Assembly (NCBI GenBank): GCA_015680685.1 | Contig: MNCI01007823.1 | Coordinates: 72,981-124,139 of the forward strand | Direction: 5' to 3' | Length of the DNA stretch: 51,159 bases | Origin: Gnetum montanum | Lineage: Eukaryota > Streptophyta > Gnetopsida > Gnetales > Gnetaceae | Part shown: positions 1 to 9,619 of the stretch, piece by piece | How positions within the stretch are numbered: position 1 is the first letter of the stretch | Layout: each line of letters starts with the position of its first letter | Made by a program: the position numbers and the translations under genes | Notes under the pieces: model-generated | What the model was told of the DNA's origin: nothing | Databases searched by the model: none | Seen by the model: only the letters and a program-made list of their open reading frames with translations

Positions 1-1212
1 CCAAACAACCATGCCAACCATTGTTGAGTTTGGAAGATGTTAAACTTGAACAAAACTAAATAATTTGTATATTGATATGTATCTACATTCTATAATTTTT
101 GTAGATATTTTTTTCTCTTCTTTTAATGTCATTTTAGTAAGCTTAAAAGTCACTTGGTATGCAAACTTGAAGCTTTGCAAATTTGTATTAGCATTATAGT
201 TCTTTTACTCATACTCAAAATATCTATGATACTTCAAACCTCAAAGGGACATTCTTTCATTCAATTTGAAAGATGCTACAAGGTTTTTAATTCATTAGTT
301 GATACTTATCTTGATGATCCTAGCTAAATTTTAATCTAAGTTAAGTTTTAACTCCTAGCATTAAATTCTTTAAAATATGGATAATAGCTTAAGCTATTTT
401 TCAATATTGTAGTAGCATGTTTAGAAAATAATCATTTTTTAAATTCTTGATCAATACCTTAAGATTACTTTTACCTTTTCATAGCTTATATTAGGTAAAT
501 CATTTTAAATTCATTAATGTATCATATGTGGCCTCACTCATTTAGATGGTATTTTTTAACTAGATGAGAATTAGTTTTTAAATATTGAGTTGGACATTAT
601 ACATGAGAAGTTAATGTAGTAGATAACTTATTTAGATGAGTTTTCTATTTTTGGATGATGAGTTAATGTCTCTATATGCTTAAGTAACATGTTAAGCTTA
701 TAATCCTTATTTAATTCTTAATTACCTATTCTTCAAAGGTCATTAAATATTTGTTTCTCTTAGATTGGATCCCACCAATTTACAGTATCCTTTTTCATAT
801 GTGAATTTGTTCATTTAGATTAAAAATTTACTTTTTTCACTATCTAAATGCTTAGTTAGCACTATGAATGCAAAAATTTGACATGGTAGAAGACTCATTT
901 AGATGCAAAATTTACATCGAGATGATGCTTCTAAGCACATCTAAATGCTAAGCTAGAAATGAAACTAACATAAGAAACAAAGCCATTTTGATGTAATTTC
1001 TTCTCCTAGATGAAGCTTTGATGCACATATAAATGTAGAGTTATACTTTAGCTTAACATGGAAATGAAAAGAGCTTAGGCCATTTGTATTTGATAATTAT
1101 ACATATCACCATAATAAACAAGTTAATGTATAAGATATAAACTACTCATTATGTATAATTATTTTAATAATGAGATTTTCTTCCTACTTTTTAATTGCTC
1201 TTATTTTAACAA
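1..1212. repeat. AT-rich repeat flank with TAGATG motifs
   Basis: No coding region is supported. From about 480 to 1060 the sequence repeats forms of TTTAGATG and CATCTAAATG, and 897-926 can fold as an imperfect hairpin. The same motif family returns at 8049-8450, on the other side of element A. The two stretches were therefore probably one repeat that element A split. The repeat itself is not recognised. Confidence 0.5.
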
Positions 1213-1389
1213 TTGACTTTTTGGTATGTCAAAACCTTGAAAATGAGAATATATCAAATTGTCTTATGAGATCTATAATCCTAATCAAGCTAAGTTGGGA
1301 TACCAAAGAAACCAAGAAAAGAATAAGAATGAACAATTTAGAACAATGAAGTCTAGGAGAAGATGTAAGGAATCAAAAGGAGATCATGA

Positions 1390-1690
1390 GAATAGGAGAT
1401 ATCCCTAGCCAAGAGAAGATGTCTTATAGTCTAATAAGACATATCCCTCTTCCATAAGACATCTTAGTTGAGAATGTTTGGTGTCGAGCAAGACATCTCC
1501 TTGAAATAAGAGAAATCTCTCTCAAGGAAAAGATGTCTAGTCCTAAGATCAGACATCTCCTACAAGATGTCTTGATTTTTAGAAGATGTCTTGTCCAAGC
1601 TATCTTGGATTTAGATAAGATGTCTCCCTTACAAGGTAGAAAAAAGAATAAGATGTCTTAAGCCTTGCAAAGGATGTCTCAACTAGTTAT
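1390..1690 (+). promoter_or_regulatory. Array of AGATGTCT / AGACATCT boxes in U3
   Basis: About a dozen copies of AGATGTCT or its reverse complement, some with one mismatch, lie in both orientations in the 350 bp upstream of the TATA box. The core TGTCT resembles auxin-response-factor sites (TGTCTC occurs near 1620 and 1675). Any regulatory role is inference. Confidence 0.5.
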
Positions 1691-1738
1691 TTCTATCTTT
1701 CATAAAGATTTTGATGAGAAAATTGAAGACAACAAGGC

Positions 1739-1746
1739 TATAAAAG
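1739..1746 (+). promoter_or_regulatory. TATA box of 5' LTR, element A
   Basis: GGCTATAAAAG is present in the LTR. The same box occurs at the matching place in the 3' LTR (7499-7506, TATAAAAG). The position, after the U3 box array and about 500 bp before the LTR end, fits a Pol II start. Confidence 0.65.
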
Positions 1747-2250
1747 AAAGACATCCTCAAAGGGAAATTCTATACCTTTATCGAGTAATTAAGTAAGCAA
1801 TTGTATACATTTTTATAAAATTTAAACCTTAAATTTCTATCATGTTTTGTATTTTGTTGTGTGTTCAAAGTAAGAAATTTGAAGTTTAGTTCATTTCTTT
1901 CTTGATTTTATTTTCTTATTGTAAGCCTTGAGATGCTAAATGTTGTTTGTCGTATAGGGTTGATGTGCTTCTTGTAGAAGACATTGATTACACTTATAGC
2001 TTGTTGAGACCTTGAGGGGTTGCATGTGTTTTTGAGAGAAAACATCCCTTGAAAAGCTATAGAGCATGAATTGTAAAGGTTTTGATGCCCTTAAAACCAC
2101 ATTTTGAAGAAAAATGTTTGGAGATGTGCAAGGATTCTATCCTCTGAATGTGGATGCACCCAAGTTGGGGAGCCACAAAAATCAGCTACACAAAAATTGA
2201 GTATTGTTGGATTGAACTTATTCACCACCCTTTTAAGTTCTTGATCTTCA

Positions 2251-2265
2251 ATTGATATCTTAACC
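2251..2265 (+). other. Primer binding site, tRNA-iMet type, element A
   Basis: ATTGATATCTTAACC directly follows the LTR end. It matches the common plant copia site (TGGTATCAGAGC with flanks) except for a few changes, two of them G to A. It fixes the LTR boundary and the plus orientation. Confidence 0.65.
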
Positions 2266-2439
2266 TTGGTACACCTAGTGAGAGTGTAACAATTCAAGAG
2301 TGAATAATGAAGGGATGATCTCACAAAAATTCACCAATGTTTGATGAAATTGACTTAGCATACTAGAAGGCATGGATGTAAGGATTCTTTGAACCCATGG
2401 ACTTTGAAGTATGGTAGTCCATTCTAGAATAATATACTT

Positions 2440-4070
2440 AGCTCATTGACAACACAACAAGCACTAGACTACCAAGAGATAAGTCATCTAATAAATATGA
2501 GAACAAATTTATGCTTGATTTAGAAGATAAAAATTATCTTTATTATGCTCATAGTAAATCCAAATTTTATAGTTTAGCCAAGTGAAAAACTATCAAAGAA
2601 ATTTGGGAAGTTTTGGTAGCTACTTATGAGGGAACCTTAATAGTTAAAGAATCTAACTTCTACTTTTATGAAGTGAATATGACAAACTAAAAATAAAGGA
2701 GCAAGAATCAAAGATTGTTTTTCTAGGACCAATGAAATAGTGGTGGCTATTAGAGGTATGGGGAAAATTTTACCCAAAAGTGAAGTTATTATTAAGATGA
2801 TTAGAACTTTACAGCTTGAATTTAAATCCAAAATTATTGCCATGAAAGAAATTAGAGATTTTTCTATACTTGAATTTGAATAACTACAAGTTGAACTTAT
2901 AGCATGTGAGATAAATCTCATAAGTCAAGATGTCATAAAAGAAAGACCTATAGTACTTAAAAAGCTCCTCAAAAGAAAAAGAGATTTCAAAATGTGAAGA
3001 ACATAGTGATGATGAACTAGCTCTCATAATAAGAAGAGTAAAGAGACTTATAGCATGTAAAGGAAAGAACTTCAACCAAACTAGCACAAAAGGTAAATAA
3101 AAAGATAAGTAACGTAAAAGTTCAAATTTTGATGCTTCTTCTATATAATGTTTTGTATGTGGTGGAAGAGGTCATGTGGCCTTCAAATGTCCTAGTGCCA
3201 ATAGGTTACAAAAGATGGAGTTCATCCAAGCAGAGAGGAAGCTAAAAAATTTCTACACTAGTTGGGATAATGAAGTTAGTAAAGAGGAAATTGATGATCC
3301 ATTGTCAAGCTCAAATCTCTTCTATATGGCACCCTTGCACATAATATTCCTATCAATAACATGAAATGATTTGAAGAACCTAAAGCTACAATTGAAGAAA
3401 GGTATGACATGCTTTGTAATGAAATAATTTCTTTTCAAGATCTATGTATTAAAATAAAAAAGGCTTTACATGTCAAAGAGATTTAAGTAGATTAACTTAA
3501 TACTAAATTCAAAACTCTTCAAAAGGAAAACTCAGATCTTAAGGTTGAGGCTCAAAAACTAATCCTATCATTTGAGCAAGTAAATAAGGAACTTGTAGAT
3601 ATAAAGCTTATTAATGAAAGGCTCATAAAAGGGAAGGAGAAACCTCAAATCATGTTAGGATAAGATATAGATCCAAATGATAAGAAAGGTTAGGAAAATG
3701 GTATATACATAGGTACCTCACCAAAATGGGAGTATAGATCTAGGTTTGAATATCTTACCCAAATGACAAGAACTATGTGTTTTTACTGTGGAAAACATGG
3801 GCATAAATAATCATACTATTACTTATGGTTAAAGTATCATTTAAGTATATGGTCTTATCAAAAGGATCCTAGAAGGCATGACTTGCAGGTTAGAAAGGTA
3901 TGGAGATCTAATTTGAGAAATCAAGATGAAGAAATAAGTGTTCTTGTTTCTCTCCTAGCTAAGAAAACAATTATTCATGAAAATGGAGGATCAAAGCATA
4001 ATCATAAAACAAATATTCAAAGGGGATCAAAAGATTTATATAAACATTTTAGTATCAATAAAGAAAAATA
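2440..4070 (+). pseudogene. Degenerate copia gag with two zinc knuckles (element A)
   Basis: Fragments in shifting frames read like the UBN2-type gag of plant Ty1/copia elements: an IKEIWEVLVATYEG-like block (2590-2640), then a basic stretch. A CCHC zinc knuckle follows at about 3150-3195 (CFVCGGRGHVAFKC), open in frame. Next comes a coiled-coil-like part with repeated Leu, Lys and Glu (about 3500-3640). A second knuckle (CFYCGKHGHK, about 3778-3807) has lost its last Cys. A VWRSN block near 3900 resembles the segment before protease in SIRE-like elements. Several stops interrupt the frame. Similarity to copia ends at about 4075; no DSG protease or integrase follows. Confidence 0.75.
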
Positions 4071-4192
4071 AAAACTAAACAATGAAGAACTTCAATATAA
4101 ATCTATGTAAAGCCTACCAACAATTGGATTAGATAGGATAAGGACTCATAAGAAGTGTTTCTCATTTATTTGATCCATTTTTTACAACATTA

Positions 4193-4200
<8 letters not shown>

Positions 4201-4228
<28 letters not shown>

Positions 4229-4238
4229 TGTATGTATA
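4201..4238 (+). repeat. (TATG)n microsatellite
   Basis: About nine TATG units follow a short (TA)n run. The array sits where the copia gag sequence gives way to unrelated sequence, so it may mark an old junction. Confidence 0.95.
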
Positions 4239-4269
4239 CAAGTATAGATTTAAATGAGATATAGAAAAT

Positions 4270-4989
4270 TTAATCATCAATAACATTTGATTGGAAATGT
4301 ACTATTAAATTGAAGACCTTGAGAATTTTCAAGGACTCCTTACTTGATTATGTGAGAACTTGATAAGAATACATTGAAAAGCTAGAATAAGTCAGAGCAA
4401 GAAATAAGAATTAAACTCCATGAAATAATCTCTACCATCCCCTACTTATGATTCAAAAAGCTTTGATCTAGCTTGATTAAGACATCCCTAACTACTAAGA
4501 AGATGTCATGTTGTTTCATTAGACATCCTTTAGAAGACACCTTCTTATGAAGCAAGATGTCTTCTACATGATCAAGTCTTCTTGCCTATTTTTGTTTTGT
4601 ATCAAACAAGATGTCTTGCATCCTTCTAAGATGTCTCCACTATGTTTAACTTAGCCTAAAATGTCTCTTGCGCTATAAATAGACCTCTTCCTTACCTTAT
4701 TTTTACCCTTACTTTATCAAAAGATGTCATGCCCTGGATGACTTGCAATCCTCTCCAAGAATAGTAACTCTTTCCTTAGAACATGATGGTACACCAAAAG
4801 GAAGGAGCCTCAACGTAGATGTAACGCATATCCATGAATAGTTAAGGAGAAGCAAAAAGAAGAAGCATTGGGGGAGAAATACAATCAAACTCCTACAAAC
4901 CCTAGTTCAAATCCTGTAATTCACAAAACAGGTTTGAGAATAACAAATGTGTCTCAATGAAATCTGAAAGAAACTTAAGCTTTAAGTAG
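4270..4989 (+). repeat. LTR-like segment inside element A
   Basis: The segment has the build of an LTR: about eight AGATGTCT/AGACATC boxes (4480-4660), then GCTATAAATAGACC (TATA box at 4674-4682), then about 300 bp ending near a decayed tRNA-iMet-type primer site (AAGTATCAAAGT, 4990-5001; 8 of 12 bases match). No second copy is seen in the window, so the edges are uncertain. It shares the box array, but little else, with element A's LTR. Confidence 0.5.
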
Positions 4990-5049
4990 AAGTATCAAAG
5001 TGAGTTACTTTCATACTTGAAAGCCATTGGTTGAGTTTCTTTCATCACC

Positions 5050-6560
5050 ATGGATGCATGCATTTCAAAAATTCTCATCATAGAATTTTATAGTAATCTT
5101 GTTATTACTAACACATTAGTTGGAACCTTTTCTTCAATAGTGAGATGGATAATAATTGAGGTTTTTCTACAAATTATTAACAATTTTCTTGAAATATCCA
5201 GCATGGATGTGCATTTTGTGGTTATTCATTCCATGAATGATATTTTTAGAAATGGGATTATACCAATCACATATGATGAATTTTGTGATGCTTTATTTGG
5301 GACTACAGTATCTTTGTAAGAAGGCTAGGTGCATAGGTACCAAATATCTCAAGATGCATCTATGCCCTTCCTTGTAATATACAACATCATTATGAAATAT
5401 GGGGGCTATGATTACTTACTACCACCTTAAGCATTTGCGTTGTATTATTTATTGATAGGACAACCACTTGACCTAGGGCACATTCTTTACTAGGACATAT
5501 TGGGGATGTACTTGTGAGAATGTGTCTATGGGAACCTATTACTCATCAATCTTATCATCTGATAAGCAAGTGTTTCCATCATTGATCTTCCTACTCTTAA
5601 ATGGAAGAGAAACCTTGTAGAGTATAATAAAAGAGGAGAAAAATTATACAAACCTAGTAGTTCCTTCATCATCACAAGGTCTTAACAAGAAAACATTATC
5701 ATGACCTTTAAGTTAGGCATTAGCACAACTCAAATGGTTGAAATCTATGAGTGCTCAAATTGGGTCTTCCATGAAAAATGCCTTTTTCTCATCTCCAAGA
5801 CCATTCACAAACTTGGGAGGAATCTCACACACCTTAATAGAAGGATGAGTTCAGTACGGATTCCTCTACTTCCCAATGGCTTTCTATAGTTTTAGGAAGT
5901 TGCAACGCCTCATTGAACAGAGAGTGATGATGAGCCAAATCAACACCCCTCTATCGCTAGACCATCTAATGTTTATGACTCTAGAAATGCATTAGGATTT
6001 AAGGAGTTGGTAGGAGCATCATCACATCTCTAGGGGGAGCTTATTCCTCACACATAATAGCCAACCTTAGGAGCTTTTGTGTAGGATTATTCTTCTACAA
6101 GACTCTTCTAAAGACTTTGAGGCAATGATCAATCATAGTCTTTTGAGTAGTAGGTTATGAAAACTATTTTTGGTGTTGCAAAGTAGTGAAAACAATCCAT
6201 TTACAAGACATACAAACATAGATCCATGCTCTTATCCTTACATCAAGTGTGATCACATCACTATCCTCTAATTTCCACTTACTTCAAGTGAAGCTACAAC
6301 TGCAACATACTCCTATGACTGTATCCTTTGACAATGACGATGATGACATCTAGTGGGTCTCTTACTCCAGTACTAGTAGTGATGATGATGAAGAAGAGAC
6401 CTATAGGCGTACTTTTATGGCATTTGACTCAAATGATAATGATATAGAGGTTAGTGATTAGCATGCTCTTGATGATCTTCTCTTTTTTGATGATGTTCAA
6501 AAAGAGGGAGAGTTTCTAATATTTTTTATCAAGATTTTGATGTTTAGTAGTTGTTTCTTG
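5050..6560 (+). pseudogene. Degenerate ORF resembling the putative plant transposon protein family
   Basis: An 89-residue open stretch starts at the ATG at 5050. It continues in broken frames to an acidic, Asp/Glu-rich tail (about 6330-6450) and ends near a purine run, CAAAAAGAGGGAGAG (about 6497). Blocks such as IMKYGGYDYLLPP and a following LPLDLGHIL-like run recall a plant-only domain found beside LTR elements (Pfam 'putative plant transposon protein', PF20167). This is recalled similarity, not a search result. A related ORF lies at 37700-40536. It sits where copia pol should be, so element A looks chimeric. Several stops make it nonfunctional. Confidence 0.45.
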
Positions 6561-7012
6561 ATATCTAGTGGAAGAATGTTATTTGTGAATATGTAGTGGA
6601 GGATTACTTATTATGTTTTAATTATCAGTATTGAAGTAGTATTATTATATATGGATGCAGCTTTTAAATGTTATGTTCATCTAGCTATCATGTTTTCATA
6701 ATGATAATTTGTGCTATTGACATAATTTGATGAGACATACTTATTTATTTTGGTTGTGGGATGCTGTATGACATATGGTTATGAGATGTGTTTTTTTTTA
6801 TATTTGGTTATTCTTTGTATGGTATTCTTGTTGATTATCACCAATGGATGTGTGACCACCCTTTGAACACATCCTTCTTTTTCATTCTTATTGCCATAAA
6901 ATATTTTATTATCTTATCTAAGCATATATGGCTTATGAATATTTATCATGATAATTTTGTATACTTCTTGTCACTTTGATGCTAAACCATTGTTCAAGTT
7001 TTGGACATTACC

Positions 7013-7023
7013 AAAAAGGAAGA
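7013..7023 (+). other. Polypurine tract, element A
   Basis: AAAAAGGAAGA, preceded by GGACATTACC, lies just before the 3' LTR. It resembles the usual plant copia context of a CATCAAAAAGGGGGAGA tract with G-to-A decay. Confidence 0.6.
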
Positions 7024-7025
7024 CC

Positions 7026-8012
7026 TTATATTTTTTTTCTAGTATGTCAAAACCTTGAAAATGGAAAATGTATCAAGTTTTCTTATGAGATCTTGCAAGA
7101 ATAAGAAAGCTAAGTTGATATACCAAAGAAACAAAGAAAAGAGAAAGAATGGATAATCTAGAATGATAGAGTTAGGGAGAAGATTTAAGAAATAAAAATT
7201 AGATCATGAGGATAGGAGGCTTCCCAAGCCAAGAGAAGACATCTTGTAGTTTGACAAGACATATCCCTCTTCCAAAATATGTCTTAGTTGAGAAGGCTTG
7301 GTCTCAAGTGAGATATCTCCCTAAAATAGGAGAAGTATTTTTCAAAGATAATATCTCTTTTAGAAGACATCTCCTCGAAGATGTCTTCCCTACAAGGTAG
7401 GAAATATAGTGAGACATCTCAAGCCTTGTAAAGGACATCTAACTAGCCATTTCTATCTATTATAATAATTCCAATGGGTAAATGGATGAGACCAAGGCTA
7501 TAAAAGGAATACATCCTCAAAGGGAAAGGATATGCCTTTCTCAAGAAATTAAGCAAGCAATTATATACATTTAGTAAAATTTAAAGAACTTAAATTTCTA
7601 TCATGTATTGTATTTTGCTATGTGGCTCAAAGCAAGGAATCTAAAGTTTAGTTTATTTTTTCCTTGATTTTATTTTCTTAATGTAAGCCCTAAGGGATTG
7701 AATGTTGTTTACCCTATGGGGTTTATGTGCTTCTTATAGAAGACATTGATTAGGCTTATACCTTGTTGGGACCTTGAGGTATTGGATGTATTTTTGAGAG
7801 AAAACATCCCTTGCAAAGCTATAGAGCATAGCTTATAAATGTTTTTTTTTTCCTTAAAAACACATTTTAAAGGAACAACATTTGAAGTTGTACAAGAATT
7901 CTAACCTCTGAATGTGGATGTACCTAGGTTGGGGAAACACATAAATTAGTTGTGTAAAAATTGAGTATTGTTGGCTTAAACTTATTCACCCCCTTTAATT
8001 TCTCTATCTTCA
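7026..8012 (+). repeat. 3' LTR of element A
   Basis: It is the direct copy of 1213-2250, with the TATA box at 7499-7506 and the end TATCTTCA. It is about 50 bp shorter than the 5' copy, mainly through small losses in the U3 box array. The left edge is set by the purine tract and the alignment, and is uncertain by a few bases. Confidence 0.8.
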
Positions 8013-8944
8013 TTAACAAAAATCTTGAAAAATCAAACTTGAAGCTTTTTTGAAGGTTCAATAACTATTTAGATGCAAGTTTTACATCTAAATGATAATT
8101 ATGAATACTAATCTAGAACTTGGTTGAAGCATTATACAAGCTTGTTTCAAAATATAGCTTGTATATTTCTTCCAACTATACCTTTGCCTTTGAAGCTTTA
8201 TGTCCTTTTTGAAAATTGAGCTTGAGCTTAAATAATTTTAGCTAACATGGTGGAAAAATTATGTATGGTTTATTCTTATTGAACTTTTAATATTTTAATA
8301 GTCATGCTTCTATAGGATGACTAAGTTGATGTGGTAGATGTAAATTACTTCGTCTTCTATTTTGATATATGAGCTAAAAAAATCCAACTTGAAGTAGCTT
8401 GATGGCATGGTAGATGAACCATCTAGATGCAATTCTTGCATCTAGATGGTGCTGTGAAATAATGAGAAGTGCTAAAGTTGATGTGACATATGAGGTTACT
8501 AATATGTGAATTTTATATTTAAATTATGATTTTAGATGATAATTCATGGAAATCAATAAGCCCTTAATGTGACACATTTTAAACCTTAGGATTTGTAACT
8601 TATCTATAAATTCCAATTTAAAGAGCTTAAGTTATGATGTGATAGATGAATGTTATTTAGAAATTATTTCTATATCTTAAAGATATCTCTTCATGGTGAG
8701 AATAAACCTTAACTTATTGATAAAAGTGCCTAAGGTTATAGTTGGCATTGTGAGGTTCTTATACTATGAAGTTAATGTAGCAGAAGGAAACTTTTATCTA
8801 CATATTCATTCCAATCCATCAAAAAATCATTATGTAAGGGCTAGCATATTGTTATTTCTAAATAATGATGTTTCATATTTTAACCAAAACATCTAGTGTG
8901 GAATATAAACTTTGCATCTCATTCTTTATCTAGATTAAATTCTT
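8013..8944. repeat. Right flank of element A with inverted-repeat hairpins
   Basis: AT-rich sequence continuous in type with 1-1212. It contains two hairpins of one motif family (8067-8093 and 8418-8450). A 67-codon ORF at 8693-8896 (plus) has no recognisable domain and average composition; it is not called as a gene. Confidence 0.45.
8418..8450. repeat. Perfect 15-bp hairpin
   Basis: ACCATCTAGATGCAA (8418-8432), loop TTC, then TTGCATCTAGATGGT (8436-8450): perfect arms. A shorter relative at 8067-8093 has 12-bp arms with one mismatch, and a weaker one lies at 897-926. Confidence 0.9.
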
Positions 8945-9026
8945 CACTCCTATAACTATTTTTTTGAGAGAATGTTCGGGATTGTATTACTAAAAGTTAT
9001 GGTACACGAGTAAGCATTTACAATGG

Positions 9027-9214
9027 GGGGGGGGGGACCCCGGAAAATCACAAATTTCAAAGCACGGAGGACTCCAAGCTTAGCCATCGAACCTCAAACC
9101 CTCAAAAACCTCAGGGTCAAACAGTGAGAGCAAGAGGAGGGGGGGGGGGGTGCACCCCTAACAACAAAAAGAGAGGGGGGGGGGAGGGGGGGCACACCCC
9201 CAAGGGGGGGGGTG
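9027..9214 (+). repeat. Long G-runs with quadruplex potential
   Basis: Runs of 7 to 12 G occur at 9027-9037, about 9137-9150, 9174-9191 and 9205-9213, separated by short spacers. Four or more runs within 190 bp meet the usual G-quadruplex pattern. They lie 3' of the J-domain frame, on the template strand of the insert. Confidence 0.8.
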
Positions 9215-9264
9215 CAACCCCAACAAACAAAGGCAGGGGCAGTGGCAAAAAAGGAGGGGGGGCG

Positions 9265-9558
9265 CTAGGGGCGAGTTGGCAGAAGGCAACAGGCACACCG
9301 AGGCCGTTCCAGCTCATGAAGCAGGTCCAGTGTGGCGTGATGTTCCTCGGTGTCCATGAAGTTCGCAGCTTGTTGAATGCCCTGCATAGTAGCCTCTCTC
9401 CTGCTCCAATCAGCCGACGAGTCCCCTGCATCAGGGTGGAATCTAGCGGACGTGCGTTTGATGTGTCGCCTGAGCTCCCCCCAGGAGCTCTCACAACTAA
9501 TGTCCAAAATGCTATATGGGCAATGCCCCNCTGAGCCACTGACGGGCACTGTGTACAT
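9265..9558 (-). CDS. Small J-domain-like (DnaJ) protein in the retroposed insert
   Basis: The frame runs from ATG at 9558 to the stop at 9265-9267 (97 codons), with one undetermined base at 9530. The protein shows the J-domain order. First is a Tyr-Ser-Ile-Leu-Asp-Ile helix I start. A helix II with basic residues (ELRRHIKRTSARF) leads into the HPD tripeptide, the Hsp70-stimulating loop. Then comes a helix III with the spaced pattern MQGIQQAANFM. No signal peptide or Gly/Phe region is seen, and it is about the size of a bare J-domain. The next 150 bp on the minus strand are C-rich and would encode Pro/Leu-rich sequence in other frames. It may be a live small protein, a retrocopy fragment or a coding part of an unknown retroelement. 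The J-domain call rests on motif order and the HPD alone. Confidence 0.55.
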   Translation of the reverse strand: MYTVPVSGSXGHCPYSILDISCESSWGELRRHIKRTSARFHPDAGDSSADWSRREATMQGIQQAANFMDTEEHHATLDLLHELERPRCACCLLPTRP

Positions 9559-9619
9559 GTGCCCGATCAAGTTGTCGTTGCCGTTGCACTCCTATAATTA
9601 TTGAGTTAGAAGACTAAAA

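Larger units (their letters stand above)
1213..2250 (+). repeat. 5' LTR of element A
   Basis: It aligns along its length with 7026-8012. Shared blocks include the TATGTCAAAACCTTGAAAATG-like start, the pre-TATA region, the GAGAAAACATCCCTTG block and the end ATCTTCA. The right edge is fixed by the primer site that starts at 2251. The two copies differ at many positions, so the insertion is old. Confidence 0.8.
1213..8012 (+). mobile_element. Element A: degenerate Ty1/copia-type LTR retrotransposon with pol replaced
   Basis: Two direct repeats of about 1 kb (1213-2250 and 7026-8012) bound the element. A tRNA-iMet-type primer site directly follows the first repeat, and a purine tract (7013-7023) precedes the second. 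The heptamer TTAACAA abuts both outer ends (1206-1212 and 8013-8019). This fits a target-site duplication, although it is longer than the usual 5 bp and AT-rich. The inside holds a broken SIRE-like copia gag (2440-4070). Where protease, integrase, RT and RNase H should follow, there is instead a second LTR-like promoter segment and an ORF of another kind (about 4270-6560). It is therefore a non-autonomous or chimeric derivative. Confidence 0.8.
8945..9602 (-). mobile_element. GC-rich retroposed insert with 16-bp target-site duplication
   Basis: CACTCCTATAACTATT (8945-8960) and CACTCCTATAATTATT (9587-9602) match at 15 of 16 bases and bound an insert of 626 bp. On the minus strand the insert ends in a short A-run (+ strand T-run at 8961-8965) next to the left duplication. 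This is the form left by target-primed reverse transcription of an RNA. The insert is GC-rich and carries long G runs on the plus strand, unlike the surrounding AT-rich DNA. It could be a 5'-truncated LINE, a SINE-like family or a retrocopy of an mRNA; no reverse transcriptase is present in it. Confidence 0.75.

Noticed and set aside
8693-8896. 67-codon plus-strand ORF in the flank of element A
   Set aside because: Length is within chance for AT-rich DNA with few stops, and no domain or neighbour supports it.
9070-9100. GGTTCGATGGC on the minus strand, resembling a Pol III B box
   Set aside because: It lies in the 3' part of the insert and not near its 5' end, only partly matches the B box and has no A box at the right distance.
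9124-9534. Long plus-strand frames (Gly-rich) over the J-domain insert, and the overlapping minus-strand frame 9117-9539
   Set aside because: They arise from G/C runs, contain low-complexity Gly or Pro stretches and lack motifs; the J-domain frame explains the region better.
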